From assembly GCA_963514095.1 (NCBI GenBank), contig OY741266.1, positions 16,620,955 through 16,684,954 of the forward strand: a stretch of DNA of 64,000 nt, read 5' to 3'. The notes beneath the pieces are model-generated. The model was given only the letters and a program-made list of their open reading frames with translations. It was not told the DNA's origin and ran no database searches. Origin of the DNA: Eutrigla gurnardus (Eukaryota > Chordata > Actinopteri > Perciformes > Triglidae). Positions 13,966-26,963 of this stretch are shown in pieces; position 1 is the stretch's first letter; every line of letters begins with the position of its first letter. A program made the translations under genes and the position numbers.

Positions 13966-15500
13966 ACGACTACTAAATTTAAAGTTAGTTAACTAACTGT
14001 AAAGCAAATTAGGTTGAGTGTAATTGTATTAAATGTTGAATATGCTGTAACAATGAGTCAGCTAAAGTGAAATGGAAAAAGACGGATCTGCAATTAAAAT
14101 AGCATGTTACCCAGTGTTACTGGCTTTTGAGCAGTTTAGCATTTACATAAATCAAAAATATTTCCGAGAAGAAATCTGATTGGCTCACACAAGAAAGGCA
14201 TGCTGGATATCAGGTGTAGAAGTGCATCTTTAATTAGTTGATGATCTCAAATACGCAGCAGACTGAAACTCCATGTATGGACCGCTGTAAGCCTTTTGTC
14301 AAGTAAGCTAGTTAAATGTGGTCTCAGCAAACACTTTCTCACACTGTAAACACTCATTATCACTCCTGGGTCTGTGACAGATGTTTGACCAATTAAGCAT
14401 AAAGGAACGAGCATTAAACGATAAACCACATTAACTCTGCAAAGGCCCGCGCTGTTTCAGTGGTGACAATGTTATGTTAAGGAAAATAACATCGCTGTTT
14501 CCTAACGTGGACAATATTGATTCATAAAGGTAAGAAAGAAGCATTCAGTCCTTGTTTAATAGCTGAAAAGCACATTTTTTTGTAGGATAGTGGTTTAGCT
14601 GTGAGAAATGCTGATTTATAGCTTCACCCAGAGATGAGATGCAGCGAAACAGCGAAGCACGCAAACTGAAGTTGTTTTCACCGCAAGAGGCACGGCTTCA
14701 GTGGCTTCTTCACATGCAGTTTTTGTTTCAGAGAAATTATGTTGTATTTACCAATTCCCATTTTTTTGAGACAACATTGCAGCAAGAAGTTCAGTTAATG
14801 ATATTGAATATACAAACATCAATTAACATTCTTTAATCGTCATGTGACGTGTCAAAAAATGTGTGCTTGTAAAATGTTTGCACTTATATTCCTTATAGTC
14901 AGCAAATATATTTTATTCTCCTTGCTGTACAAAATACATTTAATAAAAATGTCAGATATTAAACTTCGTCACCTCCACCTTATTTGTCTCTTTGTGACAC
15001 AACGACCAAAGTTTTGATTCCATGGCAGATAACGTTAACGTGTAACGTGTTTTACACAGAATTTATAGCCGGTTTATCTTTAAAAGAGGATCAAATTAAC
15101 TAATAGAACAAAGTTTGTTAGTTGGATGTAGATGAATATTAGTGTCTTTACTTATATTTATGATACTTACTCTATACTTGTATTTAATTCCAAAAGAAAT
15201 AAATAATACTTTGTAGAATATATCCATAAACTTAGTTTGGAGCCATTCTGCAGATCATTTATTGACTTATAATTCAATAAATTACTGACTTATTGACACA
15301 CTACGGGGATTCCATGCGGCGGACATTTCAGCATAATTCTTTCTTCCACAAACACTTTCCACCAACACAGTTACTTTTGGAAGTTACAGTGTATTCATGA
15401 AGCATCACCCAGATCCCAGTGAAACACAGCCATGTGAGCACCAGACGTGTGCTTATACTGATACACCTTACGATTATGTGGTGGACATGATGTCTCTTAC

Positions 15501-15622
15501 CTCTGCAAGAATTCACTTGTTGTCTCGGGTGGGTATCCGCCACTTTGTCCGTTTCCCAGCATTTTTGTATGGCCTCTCTTGACACTCTCAGTGCTACTCG
15601 TCCGATCCCAAGCTTGCTGCAT
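15501..15622 (-). CDS. Probable first coding exon of an unidentified gene (rest off window)
   Basis: On the minus strand an ATG at 15622 (context TTTTGCCATGC, G at -3, in-frame TAG six codons upstream) opens MQQAWDRTSS and stays open for 40 codons plus AG. It runs exactly to a consensus splice donor, CAGAG then GTAAGA, at 15501/15500. The end reads GGYPPETTSEFLQ. The exon sits in a GC- and CpG-richer patch (about 15500-16300) within AT-rich DNA, as expected for a 5' end. No matching second exon is visible to the left, so a large first intron is implied. In human the next gene past SMC3, same strand, is RBM20, which has a very long first intron. Position and orientation fit, but I cannot confirm identity from the peptide. 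Confidence 0.45.
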
Positions 15623-16350
15623 GGCAAAACCAACTCCCTAGCACCACCTGCAGCCTTAACACCCGTAACCTCCCCAAACACCACCCTCAAAAATAACTAC
15701 CACAGTCCAAAGACAGCAATCCTGATGAGTCAACGTTCTCTCTTGTGCATGGACAGATGGCAGAAAGGAAAAGACCGGCTGCTGAGCACTTCAGCAGGGG
15801 CTCTTCCACTCAGCTACTCCTGATCGACAGCAGCAAAGGCAGCAAAGCGCCCTTTCGCCTCTTCTGTCCAGCTCTCTTTCCCTATAAACCACGCAGCGTA
15901 CACCTCCGGCGCGTTCCTTCACTTCCCCTCTCCCCCCCCAAGTGTCAGAAGATGGGGAAAACAGATCAGAGCCTCTTCAAAGGGAAACAGGAGGTTGACT
16001 GAGTGAAGTTTAGGAGGGAATACCAGAAGAGGTGGGCTCAGGGGACGGCAGAAGGGGGGTGAGTATACAGGGACCAACTGGGAGTCCCTGCCTGGGACAG
16101 CTCCACGCGGCACAACAACAGGGACAAGAAAGTCCCCCCTGCCACAACTGATTATCACCTCGACAGTCCCATACTGACACACACCCGCAGACACACGCAC
16201 ACTCGCATAGTCTGGCCAATGATGGGATGCACTGGGGCTCTGGGAATGCAATCAGTCACTCAGTAGGTGTCGGGATCAATTTAGCTGCTGAATCATCAGC
16301 CGGGTCCGGTCTCCAGCTCCTGGAACACCGTGTCGAATAGATTATTCACA
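15623..16350 (-). promoter_or_regulatory. GC-richer patch upstream of the 15.5-kb exon, candidate promoter/5' UTR
   Basis: This stretch is richer in G, C and CpG than its surroundings. It includes GCGCCGG-type segments at about 15905-15915 and long purine/pyrimidine-biased strands. A plus-oriented TATAAA is at 15893-15898. A 110-codon minus-strand frame (15919-16251) is open here but has low-complexity composition and no sign of being protein. It could be the 5' UTR or promoter of the exon at 15501-15622; direct evidence is only compositional. Confidence 0.3.
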
Positions 16351-19300
16351 TTTTGTAATGGTCTGGCAGTCTGAGGTTTCACATCTGTGAGCCAAAAGGT
16401 AGGACGTGTTGGAAATAAATCACCATGAGAGGAAGAATAGTACTGAGTGAGAGCACATCAGCAGTCCTTGATGGATATACCACCCCTCAAAATGGAAAAG
16501 ACAGGTTCTAGCATGGTGTCGCCAGCTTGGATTTTTAATTATTTATTTATTTTGGTTGGATAGGAAATTGTCATTTGGCAAGGGGATTAATATTATGACT
16601 GGGCACATAGACTGTTTCCAAAGGATCAGTCTGAGAATCTGAGTTTGTCATTGGTCTATTTACAGACACTGAAACACTGTCCCCATGCAGAAACCTAATA
16701 ATTTAAAGCTTTTGTTTACAGAGGTTTTTTTGACAACTGTTTTTTGAACGTTAAGATAAGTCGATGAATTAAAAAGATTAATAAAAGTGAGTTTAGATAA
16801 GATATGGTGTCACGTTTTAGTCAAAAGTCACGAGTGTGATACAACATGCTCACGAGTAACTTTTTACTCCCTGTGGGTCCTTAAGCTTCAGTTTTTCAAA
16901 ACACAAAGACATATGGCTACTTAAACCTAGAAAACTAGTGTAAATGAATGGATGGATCAATGATTTTTATAAATGTTCAAATGAAACTTGTGACAAGTGG
17001 CCTTAGTTCACATAACTCAAGCATTCTCATGTTGTATTCAGACGTTTGGACTTACCCTCAGACTTTATTAATCGTGGTAATCTGGTGAGCTCTGATGTCA
17101 CACAAACACACACTCATCCCAATAAATGGGTGGTGCGCATGTCGCTAGCTACAACTAGTGGCTGTTTGAGGCAAAAAACAATTGACTAAACAGTCCAGCA
17201 GAGGTAATGTAAGGCAACAACACAAAAATGCTTTACATTTTGGACCTGAATTATAAACCCTGGTCAAACAAACAGAGGGCACCTCCCTGATTCAACGAAG
17301 AGTGGTTGCATTCTCTCCATCATTATCTTGTCTGCCTCCATGACGAATGAGAAAAGTCCAAACATATCTGACAGATTCCTCGCTGACAATCACCAGGAAA
17401 CTCTCGCCATGCGTCGTTTGTTGTGTTCGGAGTAGTGTGTTAACTCTACATAACAATTCCCCCACTTATTTTTGGCCCTGTGAGAAAGCAGATACCACTG
17501 TAGCATAAAGTGGTTTCTATAAGGGAGCAAGCCTGAATGACTCGGTGTTAAGCGTGGCAGTAACAGAGCTGAACTGTGATTAAACCGTTAGTTAAACAGT
17601 CCAGAGTATCTCCAGCAATCCTTCAAAACCATCAAACTCTACACTCAAAGAAAAAATAAACAATAGTTACCTCCACAAATGTTACACAGAGTTTCACATG
17701 TTCCTTCTCGTACATCACCATCCTCTTTGAAATTAAAACACATGAGCCACAAAGCTGGGGCCGCAGCAATTTACAGAACGGAAAAAGAAACGCCTACAAA
17801 GACATAACTAAGACATAACCGCAGGAAATCCAACCTTTAAAAATGGTCAAAGTTGCTTCACAATCATCCGTCTGAGTGCGTCGGTGTCTGTTTGCGCGCC
17901 GTCTATGTAAGAATGCTGTCTCTTTCTACCCATGATGGTATTTGTAGTCAATCAGAATATCAGTGGAACCTTCTCACTACTCTTGAAGTTTGCCATGAAA
18001 CCACATTTCCCACAACTCACCGATGCTGCCCCGTCCGGCTAACATTAGCGCAGTTGTGCGAACTGAGAACATGTTGAGAAGTGATCCGTCATATTCGGGG
18101 TAGCCAGCTGTGGTTGAAAAGCTGAGCGATGAAAAGTCATTTTTGATGATTGAGAGCGGCAGCAAGAGGCCTCGAAAAAGAAAAACGAACCAATGACAAG
18201 GTGTGAAAGTCTGAGTCGCCACTCCTCACGACTCGGAGAAGTGTGGCAGTTAGCGCCGCAAACGGTACAAGAGCAGTGAAGGACAACCACTTGTTATTTC
18301 AACATTATTCAGTTCAGGTTTCCACTTATTAGTACATTGATGGGAAAAGTTAAAGTTTTTTATTTGATTCTTTGTGAGGTTTTGTTATATAAAAATGTAA
18401 ATGTTGTGGGATTAAATATCTTATGAAAATGTATTTTTTCAAAGATTTGTTAGTTCTACAGAATATTTGTTCCATCAAACATCTTCTCTCATACTTAAAC
18501 TGGTAAGCTACAGCCCTGTAGGTGTAATGCTGGCAGAGGGTGATGTTTGTGTGAATGTGTCCCCACATCCTCGGTATGTGTGGATCTGAAAGCAGCACGG
18601 GGCAACTCACCACGCATGCAGTCATTATCAGGAGATGAAGAGGTATTTAGAGTGTCTCTAGTTTTACGGGGATAAAGGGAACAGGGAAATGGTTTGTCCC
18701 TTGCGCTAATGTCATAGCATGACAAATGTAATGACACCATAAGTTCTCTGTATCAGTATCGTATGATAATTCAGTGAAAACAAAGACAAGCGTATAGCAA
18801 CCCGTGCCATCGGCCAAATGCCGAAGTAAGTCTGCGCTAAGTAAGAACAACTCCGTGTCCAGGCGATCGGTTTTCCAGAAAACGCTCCGGCTGCAGCTGA
18901 GAATGCCGCTCTGGAGCGCAGCATTCCCATGAAGAGGGGAATGTTTATTTTGCAGTGGGTTTAAGCTGACATGTGTGAAGCCATTAAGCGGGCTTAGTCC
19001 GTTAATTAAAGCCATTCTAATACTCTACCTTTAGCCTCATTAGAGTGAGACCTTTATGTTGAGAACTGAGCCATAGTATGTGACGAACCAAAGCTCACCA
19101 GTTCATTTACCAACCCATGTGACACACACTGAAGGTCAAATGTTGCCATGGTCATTGCATGAGAAGAAGGTGTCTATTTCAGCCGGCCTCTTTTTACGGG
19201 GACATCAGCGAGCACCGATGGCATGCACAAACATACAATAGTGTTTATCTGCTTTGGGGTAAAAGCTTGTTAAGATCATTTCTCTTGCTATGAAGCAAAA

Positions 19301-21973
19301 GGAATCTCTGTCTGTTTGTGTGTCGTCCAACCTACTTGACTCTGTAGGTGTATCGCTGGGGACGCGATGAAGTGCTTCTGTCAAATTTAGACATTTAGAC
19401 ATTCAAAATGAATATGCTTTGAATAAATACATTTTACGTGTTTTGTTCATCAGTGGGTGTGGGGCTTGTCCTCAGTGTCAACACGAGTGGTTAGCCAATT
19501 TGAACCAGAGTGCCACTGCTGTGGTTGTGGTTAAGCCGCAACTGTATTTCCCTATATTCTGCATTTAAATGAGCTCAGTTGATACTCAGGTAAAAAGCTG
19601 ACGTTAGGCTATAAACAAACTACACCACGGTCCCATGTCCAATGATACACAACGAGGCTGTAAAGGCAGACTCATCATAGTCTGATTAAGCCACTTGATG
19701 GATCTTGAAGATGCATAAAATCTTCAAAATTCGTGGCAACTTTTTATCGCAGAACAAAACTTTAAGGTCTCTTAAGCATGTGTTGACCATGCAGGCCTTA
19801 CTCCAGGCATCCAACCCATTCAAACACCCCACTGACGTCAAGAAAAGGGAACCGGAAGTGTAAACATGCTAACCCATTTCCGTGTTTTGTCATTTGCAGT
19901 ATAGACACCGGTGCCCTTGTTGCAAGTGCAGACTTCAGAGAGGTTATGAGCAGCCATCAGCATTTGGCCAAGGATCCAGAGAACATATGACCCCATAAAA
20001 GCAGCTCAAAGAAGGAATGAGGCACCAGCAATCACTGACACACAACAGCCTGTAAATTCCTTCAACAGCAGTTGCATTTTTTTTTATTGTTGAACTAAAA
20101 TTACACAGTGACACACTGCCGTGCGACCGCATTCAAAATCACTATCCACCAATCGCGTTACCAGCTTTACGGAGGGCAGACATAAAAAAAAAGCCAGTTT
20201 CACACAGCCATAAATAGAAGCCAGTTTGTAAACAGTTAACATTTTATAGGCCTGAAGGACACCAACACCACCAGGGGAGCCTGCATCAGATCCTGTGTGA
20301 ATGGATTTAGTCCCAACCTGAGAAGCTATAAAGACCTGAGACTAAGAAAGAGTTTGTTAACACATTTTATAGACTTGAGCAGCCCCTACAATAACTTGTT
20401 AATAACTAAGTGGCAAGTCTTGAAAAAAAGACAGAGCAGATTCTTGAAATTAAATTGGTAGTCTTCTTCTGCATGTAAATACAAGTTCAACTGTAGATTT
20501 CTTCACATTTACCTTAACATTGCCATTATAATAATTTGATGGGCAAAAGTGAGTAAAGACATAGTGAGTATCAGTAAGACAATCACAGCTTTATTCCAAT
20601 GTAGAGGTATTGCTTGACTTAAAAATGACTTATGAAAAATAAATTGTGTAAACATCTATTATGGTTGGAAAGTAGCTCCGGCAAAAACTGCTTTCAGTAA
20701 CTTATAGTTACATTTCTGAATTATTTCATTAAGTGGATTCCTGGTCTGTAAGCATTTCTATACTTGCCCTGTCAACCTTCCCTCGCTAATTCAGAGATCT
20801 GTTCTGAATGAAAGAGATTTCAAAGAACTTAAATCTTCAAATTAATAGTGTCACAGTTAATAAATGAACAGCAAACTCAAATGATCAAACCATAGCAGCA
20901 TAACTATAGGCTACTCTGTCATTTGCTTTTTTCAAGGTTATTGAGTAAAAATACTTGAATCTACTTAGGGATGAGGCAAAGTAGAAATTCTGACTTTAGA
21001 ATGCATTCAAGTAGTTCTATAACAGTCACACAAGTATTACTCACAGGCATAGAGAAATCATTAAAGGGATTGAACATTAATCTACAGCATTTATAACTAA
21101 TATTTTAGTTGATTTATTAATCTTTATTCCCAGGTTGCTCTTATAAAAAGCCTGGTATTTGGTTCATCATTCCCTGGAAAACACACAGGTAAGGGACACA
21201 CCTTTTCATCATCCGAGATGAACAAAGAACCGCATAGCTAATAACTAATAATTAAAGATCACCACTTCCAAACACTGCCATTGTTGTTTTTCTTCAAAAC
21301 TCATGTCAATCACAGAATAAGCTATTCAAACAACACGGATCTATCTTGAGCAAATCACATGTTGCTTCAGGCCAGCAGCTTGGGTCATGTAGTGAAATCA
21401 GGGGCCAGATCGACTGGTGACCTTTGGTTCCACGGAGTCTGAGCCAGGGCCTCCTGCAGGGCTCAGCAGCTCAACGGCAGAACAACAGGGGTTAATGTCT
21501 GTCTCCCTGTCAGGCAGATTGGTGTCAGCTAAATAAACATCACTCTGAGAAGACCCCTGGAGATAAAACTAATATTGTTCTTTAATTTGAATCCTATTGT
21601 GTATTCCTCCTATCCACAAGAATGACAGGTACATTGGATTTGTGTATTGCGAGAAATCACATTTATCTCGGGATGCCAAAAGTCTTCTTATCTTAAAGGA
21701 AAACACCACCGCATTTCCATACTGAACTATGTTCTGCTCTGATCTTAGACGAGGTGATACATACCTCCCTCTCCTCTGTGCGTGCACTCAATGGCTCTTG
21801 CGCGCACTCCGCGCAGCGCTAATTTGCTAGCATGTAGCTTGTCCCAGTATATTCCTTAGGATCCAAAGGGGGGTGAAGTTAGAAGCGACCAAGCACTTCC
21901 ACCTTGTCCCTATTTAAATACGGTTACGTGAGTAGTTACACGACCCAAGTTTGGTTACACAAAATTAAACATG
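16351..21973. other. Intergenic, no gene seen
   Basis: AT-rich sequence with only short chance reading frames. A patch at 17990-18260 and another at 18780-19010 are somewhat richer in CpG, but neither has a convincing exon with splice sites. No repeat family was recognised. Confidence 0.4.
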
Positions 21974-22355
21974 TGGGCTGCACGGTGGTGTAGTGGGTAG
22001 CACTCTCGCCTCACAGCAAGAGGGTCCTGGGTTCGATTCCCGGGTCGGCCTGGGTTCCTTCTGTGTGGAGTTTGCATGTTCTCCCCGTGTAAGCGTGGGT
22101 TCTCTCCGGGTTCTCCGGCTTCCTCCCACAGTCCAAAGACATGCAGGATGGGGATAGGTTAATTGATGACTCTAAATTGCCCGTAGGTGTGAATGTGAGT
22201 GTGAATGGTTGTTTGTCTCTACATGTTGGCCCTGCGATGGACTGGCGTCCTGTCCAGGGTGTACCCTGCCTTCGCCCAATGACAGCTGGGATTGGCTCCA
22301 GCCCCCCCGCGACCCTGAAAACAGGATAAGCGGTAGAAAATGGATGGATGGATGG
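21974..22355 (+). mobile_element. tRNA-derived SINE with intact 13-bp target duplication
   Basis: The 5' head is tRNA-like, with an A box TGGTGTAGTGG (21986-21996) and a B box GGTTCGATTCC (22030-22040), the internal promoter of RNA polymerase III. The body carries segments typical of a widespread teleost SINE (TTTGCATGTTCTCCCC, CCACAGTCCAAAGACATGC, GCGATGGACTGGCGTCC) and ends in ATGGATGGATGGATGG. The 13-mer AAAATTAAACATG occurs immediately on both sides (21961-21973 and 22356-22368), the mark of retroposition. Length 382 bp. It gives rise to several chance reading frames, none a gene. Confidence 0.92.
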
Positions 22356-22734
22356 AAAATTAAACATGCCAATTTTTCTAAGCGGATAACAAGGATAACT
22401 ATATAGTATGGCGGAATAACAACTGGAAGCACTTCGACGTCGGTGCAGTTCTTCACCTCAACAGTCAACAGGCCTCTACAACTAATGTATCCAACTATCT
22501 CACTTAACTAGCAAGCATAATCTTGTACAGGTCATTAGACCAGCTAAATACTCACCTAGACAGGTTGAGTTAATTCACTGTCTAGACAAACTAATATTGA
22601 TGCATTTCAGCTCTCTATTTGGATCCTTGTCTAACCTTCTAGCAGTGAGAGAAATTACAAATTGTGCTTTTGTATGTGTTTTGTATGTATTTTATTTGTG
22701 ATACTGTAAAACAATCTGATGTAGCTGCTGAATG

Positions 22735-23080
22735 CTCCTCATTCATTGTTTACAACGCTTCTCGCGATCAACTGGAAGAACGAAGACAATTGAGTTTGTA
22801 CCGGAAGTGCAAAAATGGGCGGGGCAACATAAAGTGAATGAGGCCAACGCGAACACAGCACAATCCTGCTGAGTGTGTGAGGGTTTAGAGCTGTCCCACT
22901 GTCAAAGCTACACCAGCCTACGCCGTTATGTGAATGATGTGCCTTAAGCTTGCATTCTCTCTGCTGGCCATCAGGGGGCGACTCATCTGCTTGCAAAAAT
23001 AACTCGGATTGTGTGGAAGTCTATGAGAAAAGGACTCAAATTCTCACTTGATTTATTATCTCATCCACCCGTTGCTCCTC
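22735..23080 (+). repeat. Dispersed teleost repeat, copy B
   Basis: Related to 4650-4830 (shared GGGCGACTC, TTGCAAAAA and ACTTGATTTATTATCTCA-like blocks). It also carries CTGGCCATCAGGGGGCGACT and GTGTGGAAGTCTATGAGAAA, phrases I associate with an abundant perciform repeat. Ends not defined. Confidence 0.5.
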
Positions 23081-23639
23081 CTGCAGCTCAAACACTTCCG
23101 TTCTATGTAATGCTGAATTTGAGGCTTCAAATCTGTAGTCCTAAAAAAACAACAGTCAACTTCTGATGATGTTTAGATAAAAACGTGCAGAATATATACT
23201 TTACCAACCTCTTGGAATCCCACAGTAGCTTTAATTAGCTTTTAAGTAAAACAACAATGCATGCAGAAAGTAAACAGTGAGTAACTTGTAAAGTGTTAGT
23301 TCAACTAACCCCCGAATTGAGTTAATTTCTTTGGTCTCCTACACTTGGCATGACTGTTTGCACTCATTAATAATTTCATGTGATTATCTGAGTCAACAAT
23401 AGAACATGTTTTTGGTCAGATACCATGTTAAATCACCTTCAGGACTTTACAAAGGAAGGTTAGCCTTTGTTTTTAGCTAACTGGCTAGTCTCACCAACAG
23501 CGTGACACATTAGCTCTAGCTTAGCATTAGCAAGTTAGCCTTACGATGTTACAACACAACGGGCTTGCTATTAGGTGGCGTTAGCATTACCTAGCTAACT
23601 TAGTTGGCACAGGTAATAGTACAGGTAATAAAAACGTAG

Positions 23640-24540
23640 CATGAATAATTTAGGAAATTACAACAAACGCACCTTTTTTTGGAAAGTGATGAAGTGATGA
23701 TAGTTTTTGTTACCTTGCATCTTTGCAAATAAAATGTACCATATCATCAAGTTAACAACAGATTCAATATTATATGCCTCAGGTTCAAAATACAAAATTA
23801 CATTTCTACATTCAATTCTGATATTACAGTTAATTTTACAAAATACATAATGTGACAGTCGAGTCCAAAAAGAGGCACAATGTAAACAATTATAGAATAA
23901 ATGTGTCAAAGATTCTGGTTCATTGTTGCAAAAATTGAATTTGTTTTCAATATCTAGGAATTTGGAAAAAATATTGATTTGTTGAAAAAATATTGAAATA
24001 TTGAAATTTTGATGTGTAGGCTACTTCCTTAATCTTATTGGTGATACAGAATGTATTTGGTAATAGCAACGCCCTCTGCCAAACAGTCAAAATGTCCCAA
24101 AAAGCTTTTCCTCTTGGAGCAATTTTCTTCATTATTCCATATGATTTGTGTGGGGGGAAAAGTTATGAATGTAGCATCATTTCCAATTTGGTAATATTAA
24201 GATTGCAAGTAAGTAGAAAGGAGAAACCGAATAAATCGTTCAGAATAAAATACCGAATAGAGTTTGGGGCTTTATGACATTCCTTCATCCATTTTACCTT
24301 AAACGTATTATTTAAATTGATAAAATGTAATAATTAAAATCCCCCTTCTTACATCCTGATAGTATTTCTTTTTTTAGGTGGTATTGTTCATTTTTCCAAG
24401 TAAAACAGCTAGATAAAATCTTCGCATTTGTTTTATTTTCTTAAAAAAAGGCATTCCAACATTTCCAAACCATAACATTTTGAAATTACCTCAAGTGGGA
24501 GCAGTCAGGCATACTGGAATAAGACTCAACAGAAGAGTGA
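23640..24540 (-). mobile_element. Decayed LINE (L1-like) ORF2 3' end
   Basis: On the minus strand, fragments in different frames resemble the C-terminal part of an L1-type ORF2 downstream of reverse transcriptase. These are a Trp-Asn-Asn segment near 24150, a KIKEVAYTSKFQY-like segment at about 24030-24060, and the zinc-knuckle-like HLFYNC...FW pattern near 23870-23900. Frameshifts and stops separate them, so the copy is dead. Truncation at the 5' side is typical of LINEs. No poly-A tail or target duplication was located. Confidence 0.55.
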
Positions 24541-26396
24541 TGCTGTGTTCACAGGAACTAGGAAATTTGTGTTTCACCCATGACAAACTGAACATACATA
24601 CACCACCGCTGCAATTTAATGTAATTTAATGAACAAGATTGCCCATGAATCTCATCAATGATCCTTTGCTTGGCAGCTTGCAACTCATCCACAATCAGCG
24701 CCACCTTCAGGCTACAGGTACGGAGCAGGGAAATGTCTGACCAAAATCACATGTCAGACAGACAGACTGATCATCTGACAGGCAGATAAAGCACACGGTC
24801 ATGGAGATGACTTTGGGGCAGCACAGAGAGACAGACAGCCAGGCAGCCGGTCAGGCCTGCCTGGCAGATGGACCACCATGAAGTGCAAGGACAGAGTCAG
24901 TCTGTTCACAGGGCACCCTCCTCCCCCTCCCCTTCCTCCTCCCCCTCCCACCGCAGTTAATAAGCACCTGTTGGACAACAAATTAACTTGTTGCCTGTAA
25001 AAAGAAGAAAAACAGGACAGTTTTATGCCTGTTTTTATGATAAATAGCTTGATTATGTGGGCTAGTATTATCTGTCCATTCCTGCACTCCACGTTCTGAT
25101 AGCAAAGGGCAGAAGGGCAAGCGGATGGTTGAAAAGATATGGTGTTTATTGTCAGAGAATGGAGGGAAGAGGGGACACCAGGGAGGGCTGGATAACGTAG
25201 CGGAGGAAATACTATATGGGCAAGAAGAGAAGAGATTGTGTCATCGTTAAAAAAAACTAACCTTACAAACCCACTTTCATTAAGAAATTCCAATCAATGA
25301 TTTAGGAATGACAGGATATACGTTTAACAAAAGACAACTTCCAACTATTGATTGTTGGTGGTTTTTGCTTGATTGGTGATGTATTACACATTAACTTAAG
25401 TGGCCATCGGGTTGGTAAAAGGGTGGATGGGTAAAACAGCTCAACTTAGATTTCAGCCTATAGCTGTAAAATCTATCACTGTTACTACAGGGGCACTTTA
25501 ACATTAAAAGCTACAATGGGCCAAAGGCACCATCATTTCCTCTTAGTGTGACCTCTAGCTCCATGTCAGTGCTTCAGTGCAGTTTCCTGGTATTGTCCAA
25601 CAACGGTACAGAAAATATGTGTTCCTGTCTGTACAGATAACAAACCAATACAAACAAACAGAAGAATAAATATGAGTCTTCATTTTGAGCACACATCTTA
25701 CACATATACGAGACAGATGGAAGGAAATTTAAATCTGTAGGAGATTAATTTTGAGCCGAAATTAAGCACACGTCTTCCTGATCCTCATCACCAGCTGACC
25801 TGGCGACAGATAGTGTGCAGAGTTGTTAATATCTGGCAGCCGGAGCGACAGATCCTCTCTCTGTCGGCCGGTCCAGGTGCACATGCGTGTCACGCCAGGC
25901 TCGCTGGCGTGTTGCCACCCGTTCTTTTAACCAACTGACTTTGAGGTCAGTGTGATGACATTTAATGGAATCAGAAAAGTGCAACAGGGTGCAATAATAT
26001 AAAAATGTGAAGTTACAAAATGGATACTAACATTTACTTTCATTGATAAAAAGAAATGCTTTACATTTGTTTTTTATGTATAAGCACCACTCTACTGTGT
26101 ACACATAATCTTGTTATTTTGCATGCATGTAGTGAGTTTCAATAAAACCCCAATACTTTGATAACTATACTGTATTTTATATCAGACAAATTTATCTTTC
26201 AAAATAGCAAAATGCAGCTTTACTCAACAATAAGCATGTGTAAACTTCTGACGAAGAGGAAAGGAACGGTACCATGTAAACCTGTAAATTAGTATTCCTC
26301 CCACCATGGAGTGTGAATGTGAATAATGTTCCTTATATGCAGAACAATGTCCATGGTAGACAAAATGCCACAGCTATCACAGTTAAGGTGTGAGAT

Positions 26397-26424
26397 GGGG
26401 GGGGGGGGGGGGGGGGGGGGGGGG
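26397..26424 (+). repeat. Homopolymer of 28 G
   Basis: Twenty-eight consecutive guanines. The length in the real genome is uncertain because such runs are error-prone in sequencing and assembly. Confidence 0.9.
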
Positions 26425-26894
26425 TTGTTATTTCTATTTTTCAATATAGAAGTGTGAATACGTGGCAGAGGAATCTGTACGAGAGCAGAACAGCAGACAG
26501 AGTGAAGCAGTGGTTACCAAGATACAGCAGGTCGAGGAAGTATTGAGCAAAATGTACCAGTCATCTCCCTCCAACAGCAGGCCCAAAATGTATTCCTGCT
26601 TTAGGTCTAACAGTAACTCAACTAATTAGGTGGACTATCATTATGAAAGCCAGTTGTCGGTACTCTATTTTCAAAGGTTAAAAAGGTATGGCACCATGTA
26701 AATCCTGGCAAACACAACAGGCAGAGATGTTGTGGAGTACTGTGGTATTAATTCAGGGGTCCATGAATCCACCTCAGGTCACCAATCAGAAACGTCACCA
26801 GTGTGAGGTGAAGTGTGGAATGTGTGACATGTGGGATCTCCCCTGGCACACTGGAATTCAACATTCAACAGAGACATAAGGGCTGTGTAATGAC

Positions 26895-26963
26895 AGTAGC
26901 TGACCTTGACGCCAGTTAGTCGTTGACCTTGATGCCAGACAGTAGTTGACCTTGATGTCAGAG
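26895..26963 (+). repeat. 23-bp tandem repeat, three degenerate copies
   Basis: Copies start at 26895, 26918 and 26941. Each carries AGT(A/C)G(C/T)TGACCTTGA with a few substitutions. Each unit contains TGACCTTGA, which resembles a nuclear-receptor half site (TGACCT). Confidence 0.85.

Noticed and set aside
15919..16251. 110-codon minus-strand frame upstream of the 15.5-kb exon
   Set aside because: Low complexity and not in frame with the better-supported ATG at 15622; probably 5' UTR or promoter.
21980..22050. tRNA gene
   Set aside because: The A and B boxes belong to a SINE head, followed by a SINE body and bounded by a target duplication.
22011..22468. Several overlapping frames of 60-118 codons
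   Set aside because: They are translations of the SINE body and flank.
24799..25293. 164-codon minus-strand frame
   Set aside because: Low-complexity Gly/Arg part from a simple repeat, no family features, no splice or start support.
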